Notes: generated from the letters alone by a model not told the origin. A stretch of DNA of 64,000 bases from Hydractinia symbiolongicarpus (GCF_029227915.1 NC_079875.1:26544001-26608000); one strand, 5' to 3'. Positions 20,706 through 33,910 are shown, numbered from the stretch's first letter. Numbers and translations are program-made.

Positions 20706-23700
20706 AGCACGTGTTAGAAGTTTATGTAGCCTTGGTTTGAGCGTATAAAGACTTATAAGTTTTCCTTAAAATATTTTCTAACAGCTTAATTGTAGCATTG
20801 GTCAGAAGAAGGATGCCAGAACAGTAAGTAATAAACAGTTTCACTGTTTTAAAATTTGCATTTTATAATATTTCTTGAATGCATACCAGGTTAGACCAAA
20901 TAAAAAAATAAATAAATAATTAATAAAATAAACGTATGTACATACATTTATTCGAAACGACAATATAGAACATTATGTGTGCCTTCAGACACATTGTCTA
21001 ATTTGTATGCGTAACCTGTAAAGTAATGAAAAGTAACATTAGTTAAATCTGCTCTTTTCTGAATAGCATTGCTTAATTATTCATGCAGAATATAATGCTG
21101 TAGATAAGTGATACTAGGTACATCTGTCAATGTTTATCAAATTAGCATAGACACATTAAGGGGCTAGACCCCCCCTAGCATTGTTAGTATTTTTCCTGGT
21201 AAGCCTCGTTGCGGGGAAAATTTAGCACTAATTTTTTATTTAAATTTAAAATGTGTATTTATGAAAAAGGAAGTTAAAAAATAACAAATGCATTGTATTT
21301 TAAAAAGCTCTCTTTCCCTCAATATTAAAATTGTAAAAAATTTTATAACTTTTTATTTATTTATATTTATATATTTTTATTTATTACAAACCACTAAAGA
21401 AGAATTACCATAATTAAGTTACCAAAAATTTTTATCTGAGTTTTGTCTGAGAGAAAGTGCAGACAAAATTAGCATGTGATAATCTCATTTCTCCAAGATA
21501 ACTTTGACAGATCGCAAGGGCAATTTCCAAATTAGTGAGACAAAACAGAGAAAAAGATTTGATTACGAAGTTTTCAGGGTACCGAATAATTGTTTCTTGT
21601 GATTTTTCGTTACAGAAATTATATTTTAGTTGTCATGAAAATGTCTGTGATAGATGTTAGCTAGCTAAAAAAGACAACGATAAACGCTAAGATGAGCAGC
21701 ACTGAATGTAATTATCCAGCATCATTTATTAAAATCAGATTTTCTATTACAATAAGTGTAGTAAGTACAGTAAGATATATACTTTCAATAAAAGAACGGC
21801 AAAGAACGCTATACCTACCTACCTTTTAGGGTACATATTTTTGACCGATGAAAAACACAGATTTATCTTAAAAAAACGATTTAATTTTGTTTGAGATTTT
21901 TGGTAGAGTGGTAACCAATTTATTTTAATTTTCATTAAAAAAAGATTTTTTTTTTCCTTTTTCGTATAATATGCTAAATAGCTGGTCTCTGATTTAGTTT
22001 TTTTATTAAAAATCACAAAGTTTGCTAGTTACCTTTCGTGTTTTTAACACTGTATAAAGATGTTGTCTCTACTGTTTTTATTAATATCCCTTATGTGAAA
22101 TTTAATTTATTGTTTAAAAACATAGAAAACCTCATCAAAACAATGTATATTCATTATATTACGGTGTTCGAATTAATGAATTTAAAGACGCTGCATTGCC
22201 CTTTTATTATAACATGCCATATCGCCTGCTTATTTTTCTAGATAATACGGTAAAAAAATGCTAGCAATACGCAGCCTTTTTATTTTTTAAACAATCAAAC
22301 GTTGCGTTTTTATGAAAATAAAAAGGTATACAAGGCATACATAGCCACTTTCATTGTGTTAGATGAACAGGAGTCTCAACAAAGCATGGACAGATCTGTC
22401 AAAAATAAGAACAATTCAGGGGAGAAGGGGTAATTGTTTTTCTTGAGGTCGTTTTTTCCTCCCGTAATAATACAACTGCAAATTATTATTCATTCTTGAT
22501 TATGTTTCCACTGTTCAAACAAAAAAAAAACAAAAAAAAATAATAATAATAATAAAAATGAGACTGAAAAATACTCTAAACTAAATAACAAAGCGAAGTT
22601 TCAGTTTATATTATAACGACTCAGAAAACAAATAAATTCCATTTCAGTTTGAGATTTTTTAGAAATTAATTTGGAAGACAATTTACTTTGGTATCTTTGA
22701 CTGTTTTGCCTTATCACTTCTTGGCCTTGTTTTTCTATTTCTCTTCAATTGTTCCTTGCTCTTTTGTGCTTTTCCTGCCCTTACCGTGCATGTTAAGGTA
22801 AAATTGTTTGATTGGACAAAATAGAACACGAGAATTCAATTCATATTACGTTCCGACTAAAAGTAGATCTACTATGTTTTGCTTTCAAACCTAGGAGACC
22901 CTGTCTCCAGGTCTTCAACCCTTTATATACTAATTAACACGCAAGTATAATTGTCAATAAAGCAATAAGTTGGAAAATTCACACGTACCCTGTTAGTATG
23001 ATTACCTCACATAAAATCTGAAAAAAAAGCTGCCATAGATATTTAGAGTTTGGATATTATCATATAGAGATACAGGTTTTTATACAAATAGAGATCTTTA
23101 TAACAAAATGTCACTTTAATAATATTTAAAAACTTCAAATTAAAAAGACACTCCTGGACAATTATGAATTTAATTAAGGTCTCGTAAGAGAAACACTAAC
23201 AGTACTAAATTAGAGGAGCCATTTTAATTAAGAATACATGAGTGTGTTTGTTAATCGGCATGTGGTTTTGTAAAGTAATTATTTTATCAAATTAATACCA
23301 TCCAAAAAATCAGTCAAATCAGTCGAAAAAAAAAATGCAAGATGCTGACAAATGTAAATAATATTGAGGATTTTCGGCAAGTTTTTACATCACTTACATA
23401 GCCTAAATTTTTGTGTACCACATTAGTGTTAAAAAGATAGTGTTAATGAAGTCTGTAATTGGCATCTATCACACTTTAAAGGCAAAAAACCTTAAAACTA
23501 TCGTCAAACAGCACCAACGAATGTATACGGTTTTTAATAACCTAATTTGGAAATGTAAGACTTTACCTTTTGGGACATGGAAGCAATCACCCATTTCTAG
23601 GTCAACATAAACCTTTTCCGATAAATTTATCCGGACATCTCAATCAAGCGCATAAAATGACTAGAAAAAAGGACAAACATTTCATTTACAATAAAAACAC

Positions 23701-24780
23701 ACAGCATAACATTAAGCTGAAACATCATTACTCTGCATAGCCTTATATCCCACTACATTGCATGCCAAAACCACAATTAAAAATAAAAACTTTGATAAAA
23801 AACTTACAATATCTTTTTTGGCATACAAAAAGCCCTTTTCAGCACACTCCATCAATGAGATGCGGCTTAACACACCTTTGGGTGTCACTCATCCTGGTGA
23901 CACCCATGCACCAAAGCTTAAGTGTGATAATTCTTTTGGGTCATTTTTTCTTCCGTACACTAAAGGTAATTCAAAATATACTATTTCAGTTTTTTTTATA
24001 GAATTTATTTCTTAAAAAAATATAGGCTAAAATTCCTTTAAGCTTAGAGAACTTTATAACAAAATTAGATATAGCTTCAATTTTGCTTTTTGCTTTTGTC
24101 AACAAAGCAGAGTTAACAAATGCCATTAAATTGACACAAAAGATTTTTATCAATGTAATGTTCAGTGACGTTTTGAAAGAGTTATCAAACTGACAGTTTT
24201 CCTGTTTTTTATTTAAAGGAGAAGTAGCCTCAAACAATATGCAATTTTTTTGACTACATATTCGTATTTCAACTTATCCAATCAGAAAAATAACACATAT
24301 CTTCGTAAAAACTTTGTTTTTGAAAAAAGCGCGTCAAAATAAAATAGACTGGGTTCTAATTCGAATATAACGTTTTTTAGTTCAAAACATTGCACTAGAT
24401 AGACGAAGCTCTTTGTTGCTGTTTATATTTCAACAACTTTTAGGAATAGAACTTAATTTAAACACACTGGAAGAGAGAAATGTATCACATAAATTGTTGA
24501 TTAATATCACTAACTGATGTCGCAGAATTAAAAAAAAATATCCCTGGAACTGCAGAAAGTTGCAGAATCTTTTTATAATAATATTTTATTAATTTTCTAA
24601 ATGTGAAGAAATTATGGGTGCACATAACACTTAATCAGATTAAAAAATGATGACACAATTAAATTGCAATGAACCCTGACATCATCAATATTTAACAAAT
24701 TAACGTAAAATTGACACAGAAATCATATATTATTTACATCAGAACCAATTACAAAAATTACAAAAATATATGAATTTTTT
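20706..24780. other. Long AT-rich stretch without supported genes
   Basis: I find no gene. Frames at 21819-22241, 23413-23610 and 23986-24237 are AT-rich and lack domains. At 23862-23965 a frame (RLNTPLGVTHPGDTHAPKLK) is bounded by plausible splice signals, ending in AAAG|GTAATT, and could be one exon of an unidentified gene. CTTTGGGTGTCACTCATCC and its near-inverse form a small palindrome there. Confidence 0.35.
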
Positions 24781-24840
24781 TTTGCGGAGCAAAGCGGAGC
24801 CTATTTGCTCCTTATATAAGCGAAATATAAGGGAATCCCA
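24781..24840 (+). repeat. Dispersed GCGGAGC repeat, copy 2
   Basis: TTTTTGCGGAGCAAAGCGGA, then GCCTATTTGCTCC and GCGAAATATAA, match 2214-2275 in order and orientation. Confidence 0.6.
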
Positions 24841-25564
24841 AGTTATGAGTTCATCAGCAAAAAATTAAGAGGCCTGGGACGAGCAAGCGAGTATCATTTT
24901 GGCAAAAAAAATTATGTTAATCAATTAACCTTTATAATATCTATGCATTGTTGAAATAGTTTGAATGCACACCCCTTAACAGATCTAAATTTACTGATGA
25001 AAGAAAATATCCAAATTTGCTATTACTTAAATATGGCTTCATAATTTATGCAGCATAATTAAATCTGAAATTCTTTAAATGTGAATATCTTAAGAACGAA
25101 AAGACCTTTTTAAAAAAATTAAAAAAGACTTGTTAGCTAACTTTTTAAGCTCAATAATATAAGTCCAACATCATTTTATACCTCCGGTTCCCTTTAAGTT
25201 TCATGGGGAACATTTTGTGAAAAATACAAAAGGTTTGCTGACTGTTTTCGCTATGACATGGCACAATATGTAAATTGTGTTTTTATTCCAGCTAAAGTTG
25301 AAGAAAAGATATTTTCTGACAAAATATATTACACCCAAAACACTGCTGTTTGTGTTTCATCAAATAACGATATACTGCATACCTCTGCTAAAGCGCTCCA
25401 CCTGAATGTGTAGTACAGTTTAGAATTTATATTAAATGTTCCATCGAGCTTATTATGCCAGGTAACACACAGTGACTTATGGCTTAACCAGAATTTCTCA
25501 AAAAGTTAATTAACTGCTGGTTGCTGTAAATTCCCAAGTGTATATAATATTCATTTGTAAAATT
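24841..25564. other. Unassigned sequence
   Basis: Nothing is supported here. Confidence 0.3.
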
Positions 25565-25571
25565 TTGTATA

Positions 25572-25642
25572 TATTTATGCCCTGCTTGCCTAACGGCTGA
25601 CATTCATGTAAATGAGAGATCCAGGTTCAAATCCTGGACATG
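25572..25642 (+). mobile_element. tRNA-like sequence, probably a SINE head or tRNA relic
   Basis: GATCCAGGTTCAAATCCTGG holds a perfect 5-bp T-arm stem (CCAGG/CCTGG) around a B box. The 5' part (GCCCTGCTTGCCTAACGGC) can pair only imperfectly (about 5 of 7) with ACATGGC as an acceptor stem, and the anticodon arm is poor. I therefore do not call a functional tRNA gene. Confidence 0.4.
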
Positions 25643-26054
25643 GCTAGGAAAAACATAATTATCTTGAACTTACAGCAACCAGGTATTCATAAGTATATGA
25701 TTTAGCGATATTGAGGATATTAGGTAATCTTTTTTTGTTTTAGAGCACAAAAATGTCATTTTTGACATTTCTGTACTTTGACTTTTGACTTAAGATTCAA
25801 TAAAAACCCATATTGTCAAATTCATTTGAACCACGTTGACTTTTAATTTAAAATTTATCGAAACACGATTTTTTTGGCATTATGATCAATTATTGTTTAA
25901 ATTCTTGTATTGGCACATAATTCTGCTAAGATGATTCACTCTATATTAACCTGATAACAAATTCAGATATTGAATTTGAACTATTTGTACCTCAACATTT
26001 CCCATACTCTTGGACTTACATATTGAGTATACGTAATCTTTGAGTTGCAGAGTA
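25643..26054. other. Unassigned sequence
   Basis: Nothing is supported here. Confidence 0.3.
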
Positions 26055-26285
26055 GAAGAGGTTCTGTTAAGGTGCCTGCCCGTACCCTGCCGACCCCTTT
26101 CCTTGCCAGCACTTACTGTGCCTTTGCCTACCCTTCCAATGCCTTTTCTGGTGCCTGCCTACTATGCCCTTGCCTCCCATGCCTTGCCTATTCCTCTTCT
26201 TGTTTCCTTGCCTGCCTTTGCCGTGCCCTTTCCTTGCCGTGCTTAATGCCTTTGCCTTGGCAACCTCTCCGCAACACTTTCTACA
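26055..26285 (+). repeat. Pyrimidine-rich TGCCTTGCC repeat, copy 2
   Basis: This is a longer copy of the tract at 5142-5275, built of degenerate TGCC/TTGCC units and sharing the terminal phrase GCAACCTCTCCGCAACACTT. Its GC content stands out from its surroundings. Two overlapping open frames here are repeat artefacts. Confidence 0.7.
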
Positions 26286-26808
26286 TTGATTTCTGAGAAC
26301 GAGGCTAAAATGAGTTTTAGGCCAATAAGAATCCTAACAGTGCAACAGATTGTTTTATTATCCAATGAACAACTTTATTTTAAAGTTTATATGCTATCAA
26401 AAGTTAAAGCTTGTGCAGTGTAGCATAATGATGTTACGCTATTTCTTTCTGTACAATTTTTCAAGCACGTAGACTAAAGCTTTATTCAGCAGAACTAATT
26501 AATTATTCATGATTTTTTTTATGGAGTTTTATTTTAACATTGCAGGTTAGCTAACGCCAGGATACACTTGCATAATACCATTAAAGAATATCATAACATC
26601 GTTGCCACAACAACGCTAGCAGATAATAGATCTATTGTCACACAAACAAAAGGCATTCGAAACCAGATCACCAACAATATTATTAAAATCAAACTCGTTT
26701 GATTTTATTCAAATATTATAGCCATGCAGCAAATTATGAGGTTATGACGCACATGTCAGGTGTTGAAATTATACATATTATAGCTATATTATAAGAAATT
26801 ATAAGAAA
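26286..26808. other. Unassigned sequence
   Basis: Nothing is supported here. Confidence 0.3.
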
Positions 26809-26925
26809 CTAGTCGTTAGCCCGTGGAAAAATCCATGGTTCGCCCGTTGCAGCTAAGCTACCATTTTGTGTGACATACAGACAGACGGATGGACGGACGG
26901 ACAGACGTATACGGGCATTACAATA
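26809..26925 (-). mobile_element. Helitron-like 3' terminus followed by a GACGGA microsatellite
   Basis: Read on the minus strand, a hairpin (CCATGGA/TCCACGG around an AT loop) lies 12 bases before CTAG, and the next base is T. Helitrons end in CTRR with such a hairpin just upstream and insert between A and T. Inward is a short tract of GACA/GACGGACG units (about 26878-26912). The element's other end and any helicase are not seen. Similar phrases occur at 33911-33938 and about 7114. Confidence 0.45.
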
Positions 26926-27129
26926 TACATTATAACTCTATTTTAAACATATTTTAAATTATATTGATATTATAAGTTATATTTCAGTGATATTGTGCAA
27001 GTGTATCAGGCCCTTTACAATAATAATTGAGAATACTCAATGATTTGTTTACCCCATAATTCTCCGTTTTCAAGATCAACTTCAAATTTTAAAATCTTTC
27101 AAGCTAATGGCGGAAATCTCCAGGCCCCT
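26926..27129. other. Unassigned sequence
   Basis: Nothing is supported here. Confidence 0.3.
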
Positions 27130-27735
27130 GGGATTCTTGTTCGTATTGATACAAGATAATTGTCATTTAGGGACGACAACCTCGTCTCAGGTTCTATATA
27201 TTTTAGCCGTAAAATTGATCAATGAAGCATTTAAATTTGACGATTGTTTCCTATATTAGCGATTTTTCGCATTGATACAGGATAATTGTACTTGAGAATG
27301 CACAACCTCGTCTCAGGTTCTTATATTTTAGCCGTGGAATAGATAAACGAGGCATTTCAAAGTGAGGAGTGTCATGTATTTGCGATTTTTCGTATTGATA
27401 CTAGGATAATTGTCATTTAGAGTCGACAACCTCGTCTCAGGCTCTATATATTTTAGCCGTGGAATTGGTAAACGAGGCATTTCAAAGTGACCAGTGTCAT
27501 ATATTTGTGATTTTATGTATTGATACAAGGATAATTATCATTTAGGGTCGACAACCTCGTCTCAGGTTCTAACTATTTTAGCTGTAAAATTGATAATCGA
27601 GGTATTTTAAAGCGAGGAGTGTCATGTATTTACGATTTTTCGTATTGATACAGAATAATTTTACTTTAGGGTCTCAGGTTCTACATATTTTAGTCGTAAA
27701 ATTGATAAACGAGGCATTTAAAAGAGACGAGCAGG
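27130..27735. repeat. Tandem array of a ~124-bp unit, five copies
   Basis: Units start ATTGATACA(A/G)GATAATTGT at about 27150, 27273, 27394, 27518 and 27644 and share CGACAACCTCGTCTCAGG and TATTTTAGCCGT. The last copy is shortened by a deletion. The sequence is unrelated by eye to the 124-bp satellite at 49.3-53.1 kb despite the similar length. Confidence 0.85.
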
Positions 27736-27986
27736 GGCGGATCTAGGGTGAGGCAGCCCAGGGAATTGCCTAAGCCTAATTTTTTGGCCGTAGAAAAAAC
27801 ATTCTATAGATAGAATAATCCATAAAAAACAGAATTATTTTTGTAAATTTGTTTTTGGCATCCCGCTCATTTCGACATCATGACGATGCGGCGTTTTATC
27901 AATTTTTTTATCATTGATATTTTACTCAAAAGCAAACCCGGGGCGATCTTAGGCAAAAATGTCGATTTGCCGGTCCGCGGGTTTTA

Positions 27987-27991
<5 letters not shown>

Positions 27992-28019
<28 letters not shown>

Positions 28020-28031
28020 CAGTAGCAGCAG
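27992..28031 (+). repeat. TAG/CAG trinucleotide microsatellite
   Basis: About ten AGT units grade into GCAGTAGCAGCAGTA. Confidence 0.9.
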
Positions 28032-28207
28032 TAAAAACTTTAAATTTTCCTCTAATCCGGAAGTTCAGTCATGGTTGCAAGTAAAGAAGAATGACCCGTG
28101 ATGAACTTTGATCTTCCGCACTTTCGATTCTGTTTTCATTCAGTTTTTTCTCCTTGGTTTTGAACGTAGACTTTTATTAGCCGTCATATTTTTTTTAACT
28201 TACAAAC

Positions 28208-30132
28208 ATGGAGATTTTTCCAGAGATATTGGAAGAGAGAATTTTACCGCTTGGTACTATGGCTGCTAAAGAGTTTATTGACACCGGTATGTGAAAACAC
28301 ATATTCAAAATTTTGCCCAGCTAAACTTTGGCTATACTTATATAGTTTTATTTAATATGTTGTCATAATTTCGAGAAGTGTCATTGAATTTGTGTATTCT
28401 TATAGGAGTGAGACAAAAAAGCTTAAAGGAAAGTGCTAGATCAAACGAATAAATAAGATTCACGATCCTGATGCTTCCAAGGTGTGCTTAGTCTGCATTA
28501 TAAATTAAAAAATAAAATTTTAACATGTGTTTTTAAAACTTTTCTTATTATTTTGTATTTATTTATATCCCAATCTATTAACGCAATGTGCTATTGATTC
28601 AGCTTTTGTTTAAGTTCTGTTACGTTCTTGAGTAATTACCTTTGTTCTTAGGAGACGTAGCTATGGCAACGGCACAATCAGATGAATCAACACTTTCAGC
28701 TTTAATTTCAAAGAATGGAGATCAACTTAAACTGGTCACTCTTATCAACGAATGTTCCGACCAATTGCGCTCAATGCTGCATGAACGTGGAAACATGTTA
28801 ACACATAAAGTGCTGTTGTATCAACAACTGTTGCCATTTAAAAAAACACTTGAAATATCTAACAATTTACATTTTTTGTGTTTTCTTGAAATTGTTATTG
28901 TTTGTGTTCTTTACATCACCCTCTCCAATACCTAACATGACTTTTTAATTGGTTATTGCTGGGGTATGCTGTTGTTCACTTTGTATGCAAAAAAGTATAA
29001 ATATTGATGACTGCAATTCCATTTGCATTGTCCATTTAGCCGTCATCAGTCACACTGCTTCATATTTTAAATCGGTAAGTATTTTCATACAAATTACGCT
29101 TTAACTCTTATATTTGTTTACCTAAAGGATTATTTTTATCTTTTTCTTAATTTAGAAATGGCTAACAAAGAAAAGTTCAAAAACAGTCATGAACTTCCTA
29201 TGGCTCAATCGTCCTGAGTTAGCAGAAACTCTTGAAACAAACTCGCCGTTGGTTGGAGATAAGTTGAACAACATTGTTAAAGGACGTATATCGCAAGTGA
29301 AGGAATCCATGCAGCCGAGGAGAACCCGTCAAAGTTGAAATTAAAAAAACTTCTACTTGCAGCAAACTCTTATATTTATTTACCTACAAGGATTATTTTT
29401 ATCTTTCCATTCTCAATATGTTTTCCTCAATTTAGAAATGGCTAACAAAAAAAATTCAAAAATAGCTGTGAACTTCCTATGGCTCAACCGTCCTGAGTTA
29501 GCAAAAACTCGCCGTTGCTTGGAGATAAGAAGTTGAACAACATTGTTAAAGGGCGTATATGCCAAGTGAAGGAATCCTTGCAGCGGTTTAATAGAAAATC
29601 AGACGAGGAGAAGCCATCAAAGTCGAAATTAAAAAAACTTCCACTTGCAGTAACAGGCGTTGCGCTGCCCGAAAAGGAAAAAGTGGTGAGTAATTTTAAA
29701 CATTTATTCCTTATATTAATAACTAATGTAATAATCTGTTATAATTCTGCTTTTATGTTTAGATATTGGATAAGTACTTAGATCTCGCGTTGAAACTGGT
29801 GCAGAGCTGTACTCCACGGCACTTCACCTAAAATGCGACCAAAATTCGTCCACACGAACTTACCTTTTGTTGCAGAGCAAGGTGGAGCGGGGAAAGAACG
29901 TTGGAAAACTTTCAAAGACAAACCCATATAAAATTAATATGATGTGTGCATTGACAAATCCCGAAGCACGCCTGCTTCATCTTCCTCTGCTACAAAGAGA
30001 TCTTTAATGGCTATGCTTGCTGACGTGGACGAGGAGGACAGCGTTGCATCAGTTGAACAGCCAAAGACAGAGTCGAAGAAGAAGAGAAAAAAACCAACAA
30101 GAAGTAATCCGATTGGCAACATGTCGTATTAA
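28208..30132 (+). pseudogene. Decayed multi-exon gene of unknown function with a duplicated exon
   Basis: A first exon at 28208-28286 (MEIFPEILEERILPLGTMAA) ends at CCG|GTATGTG. It joins in phase to an exon from 28652 (GDVAMATAQSDESTLSALIS). A rival exon at 28406 soon hits TAA. Further exon-like pieces follow: 29157-29340 (KWLTKKSSKTVMNFLWLNRP) and a second version at about 29437-29685 with its own intron copy; each is broken in one frame. Downstream come LDKYLDLALKLVQSCTPRHF and an Arg/Lys-rich tail (KKKRKKPTR) to 30132. I do not recognise the protein. Frame breaks suggest a pseudogene, although some may come from wrong exon choice. Confidence 0.5.
29109..29640 (+). repeat. Tandem duplication of an intron-exon unit
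   Basis: About 260 bases (29109-29360) recur at about 29363-29640, covering the intron end GGATTATTTTTATCTTT, the acceptor AATTTAG and the exon starting AAATGGCTAACAAA. The second copy keeps extra codons (RFNRKSDEEKPSKSK) that the first has lost. Confidence 0.8.
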
Positions 30133-31163
30133 TTACATTGACGGAACAATCATGCACATACACACAGCATATATTAATGCATACATTTGAATGTAACAAA
30201 TTTGACAATCGTAATATAGAATTCTACACACTTCTTCAAACAAAGTTATGATAGAAAAAGATGCATATTCTGTAGAGTTTACACACCGTTTTACCCGGTC
30301 AGGCAAAAACATTTGGTCAATATTATTTTATTTTGCGGAATAAGTTAAAAATTTAATCGTGGCAATGGGCTGACCTCTTAGTACAGTTAAACAATGTTGC
30401 ACAGGTGTGTAGGGATAATACCCTTTTGAAAAAACTTTCTTCGAGACTCTGTTTAAATAAAAGCACAAGAAACAGTCCATTGTTAACACAGGGCTGAACA
30501 GTCGGTCCAGGTAAACCGTGGTGCACATTCACATTCTAAGAGTACAATGAGATAATTGAGCAAATAATGAGAAAACAATTATTAGTTAACGGTACAGTTT
30601 GAAATAACTCAACACGTTCAAAGTATGGTAATAAATGCATGGTTCATACATTTGCAGAGGTAGGTGAAGAAGTCTTTAACAGTGACAACGAAAATAACTC
30701 TTGATCAAGCTGTGTCGCCAGCACCTAGTATAAAATTAAAAATATACTTAAAGCGTTTTTTTAAATACACAAATTTTTAAAGGAGATTAAAATATAATAA
30801 AATAAAACCTTGCTAACATCCGGAATAATGAATGACTAAACAGGTTCCTCTATACTATCATTCATGATATCCTTAAATTTTAGATAATCAAGATTTAATT
30901 ACACATGACAAAAATTAAATTGATTACACTTTATTTGGAAATACTGATGTAGGTTCCTATGGTTACTAAAATTTAAAATAGCGTTAAGTGAAAAACAATA
31001 GTATAAACATAGCATAGGGACATATGCGTAATATTTACAAGTTACCGCCAATTAAATAGCAAGGCTGGCCAGTTTACTAACAGCCTTTTTTTCATCCACG
31101 CACAGAAACTTAAATTTCTTTATGACTATTAAGGTTGTAAGACACAAATAAATGCCTGCTTTT
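30133..31163. other. Unassigned AT-rich sequence
   Basis: No gene or repeat is supported. Confidence 0.35.
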
Positions 31164-32888
31164 TTATATAAATTCAAATGGGAGTAAATTTAAAACACCT
31201 TCCGCCATAAGTTCAGATAAATCTTTATCGGCAACTTCAAGAGAAGTCTTCACAGGCAAAACCTAAGATAAACAGGCGATTAATTAATGACATGGCTAGC
31301 TTGTACTTCTAACGTGCCAGATGCCAATAATTTTATTTTTACAGTTACGCACAACATTTTGAAACATACTTTTGTTATGGCAATTTTGTCATTTTTAGCA
31401 GCAACAACAAAATCAATTTCTGTTTTCTCTACCAGACCTACATAAAGTTTAAGAACTAAGAATAGGCTATGATTTAGATGAGATCACTTAACTACTTAAA
31501 GTGTTTAAAATAATACCATACCTGTCATTTCCAACAATAACTGTTGGACTAAAATATCAAAATAGACCTTTTATCAGCATATTAAATTTGTAGAGATTGA
31601 GTTTTGATTATTGACAAGGTCAAGGCGGCAATTACTCTTGTTTTGTGCTCATCCATACACAATATTTACATACAAGATTAATGCTACTGGAATTTAGTTT
31701 TAAACTCAGGAATTATTCAAAGGACGTACGAAAACATTATAAATCCACGAAAAAAGGAAACTTCGAAAAAATAAGTTATAATTTACTAATAAACAAACCA
31801 ACTTGAAGGCCCACAAAAAGCGCATACGTTTAATTTGTTGATCTTTGAAACAAAACGAAACAAAACATGTTTTTTACAAAGAATTTTGTTGCGCTACTAC
31901 GGCACCATTTTCGCCATACTTGTTTTGTGTTTGGCATGTGTTTCGCATGCGTTTGCATAAATTAAAGTTGATTTAGCTTATTGTGTCATTTTTTTTTTTA
32001 ATGAAATGGGACCCTAAACCGACGATGTTTTCGATTTTCTAATAAGATATGTTCATTTCTAACGATTTTTGAGGACGTATGTTAGTTGGAAATATACTTT
32101 CCCCTTTGATTTTTTTCTCTGTCCACATTTCTTTTCTTGGCAAAGGGCTCTAGAATAATAAGAAAAACATAACAATCTATAATTAATGAAATATGAGGTT
32201 TAATGTTCACTTGCAACAACAGTGTTTGTTGTAATATAGAAAATCTTCTTGAATCCTGAAAAAGCTTTGGTTTGTACTAAACAAAAGTATCAAAACTAGC
32301 CTTCCTTGTACACACATGCCTGGATTTTTTCAACAACCATAACCAAAACAGATGGATGAACCAGTTTTGTGTATGACCATCACAATATGTGTTAGGTCAT
32401 GCTATTTGTTACCAGTAAAGAAGATTTGGGGATTTCGTTATACAATCATAATTCAAGATTTAAATTAATTATTTTTTCAGAGTTTTGCTGTGGATAAAGT
32501 TTTGAAAGAACAAAGAACTTGTTTTATTGTTGTTGTGTTTAAGAAGAGAAAAACGGAATGCATTTTGTGGAATGAATTCAGAGAAAACTAATTTTGTGAA
32601 GGCTTCTTTAAAATCGTGATTTAAATTTAGGGACAATTTTACAGCTTACATTAAAACCTCTTCAATAAAGGTTAATATAAAAAGCATATACCTACTTGGT
32701 ATAAAGCATCCAGGCTACAACATTTTTCTTCTTCATCAGTATTTTTAACTGTTGCAGGACTTTTTCTGTTGAGCATGTCCATTATCTGAAAAGGAAAATT
32801 GACAAAATGGATGAGATCTTGTTCTTCTAAAGTTTGACATATAGGTAAAAAGATGGGTATATATATATGCAAACAAATTAAAACTTGG

Positions 32889-33788
32889 CTGCTCCAGTGT
32901 AGGTCTTGTTGATGAATCACAAGTCCAACTTTTCTTTATTATAGGTGCTATGAATTCATAGTCCTCTTTTGAATATATTGTCTGTAGATGATCTACTAAA
33001 GGTCTTTGATTGTTCTTTAGTGCTTCAAAAAGCAATAAATCATTAACAACCGGCAAAACATTAGCCCATGGTGATGCTTGGTCAGACAAAATTTCAAAAA
33101 TTGTAATGGACCATGAGCATACATCTGTTTGGTATGATGGTTTCATTACTAACCCAGTGCATAGTTCAGGGGCAGTGTAAGCTAGTGTCATCCCAACACA
33201 TTGTTTCTTTGTTGTTGTAAATGTTGCTGTGATAGTATTCTTTATGTCAGGCATGTCATCAAAATCTGCTACTTTCACTTGGAAATTATTTAATGAACCA
33301 AAAAGTAACAAATTCGAAGGTTTAAAATCTTTGTGGATAATTTCAAGATCATGCAAGTATCTTAAACCGGCTGTAGCTTGTTTAATGACATTCATCCTTT
33401 CATTAAAAATAAAATGATCATTCTCATTGAGAATTGACATCATCTGTCCAACATTGTGCACTATCTCATCACCAATCAACAACCGACAGTATTAAAAAAT
33501 GAATGCAGATAGGTTACAACAAAATCCCTGAAAAGAAACCACATTTGTATGGCTTAACTTTCTCAACTTGTCTGCCACCTTATAAAGCTTCTTTTTTGCT
33601 TGCTTCTGTTTCAGAACTTTCACAGCAATCAATTGACTGTCCTTTTTGTGACGATATATAATTGCTGATGCACCTTCACCGATCTTGTCAGAAAACGTTA
33701 ATGGCAAGTTTGTTTTATAAGGTGTAAGGATCTCTTGAATTGCATCACACTTCTTTGGATTGAATGAAATTGTAGCTTCATTATACTT
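32889..33788 (-). pseudogene. Kinase-domain exon of the SET-kinase gene
   Basis: This single 900-bp exon holds the whole kinase core. The glycine loop GEGASAIIY, the ATP-binding Lys of AVKVL, the catalytic Asp in HKDFKPSN, the Asp of DFD (normally DFG) and the APE Glu are all present. HRD is HKD and DFG is DFD, so activity could be altered even without the stop. The TAA is at codon ~99 of the exon. Confidence 0.85.
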
Positions 33789-33910
33789 CTGAAATATACA
33801 AATATTTTTAATGTCAAGACAATTAATTTCCTACAAAATACCTATTCTTTCTTTATGAAACAACTAGTGAAAACACACATTTTAGATATTAATATTATAA
33901 TATTATCATA

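Noticed and set aside
25572-25642. Functional tRNA gene
   Set aside because: The T arm is good, but the acceptor and anticodon arms do not fold well by eye; tRNAscan-SE would settle it.
26040-26296. Two overlapping Pro/Leu/Ala-rich ORFs
   Set aside because: They are translations of the TGCCTTGCC repeat in two frames.
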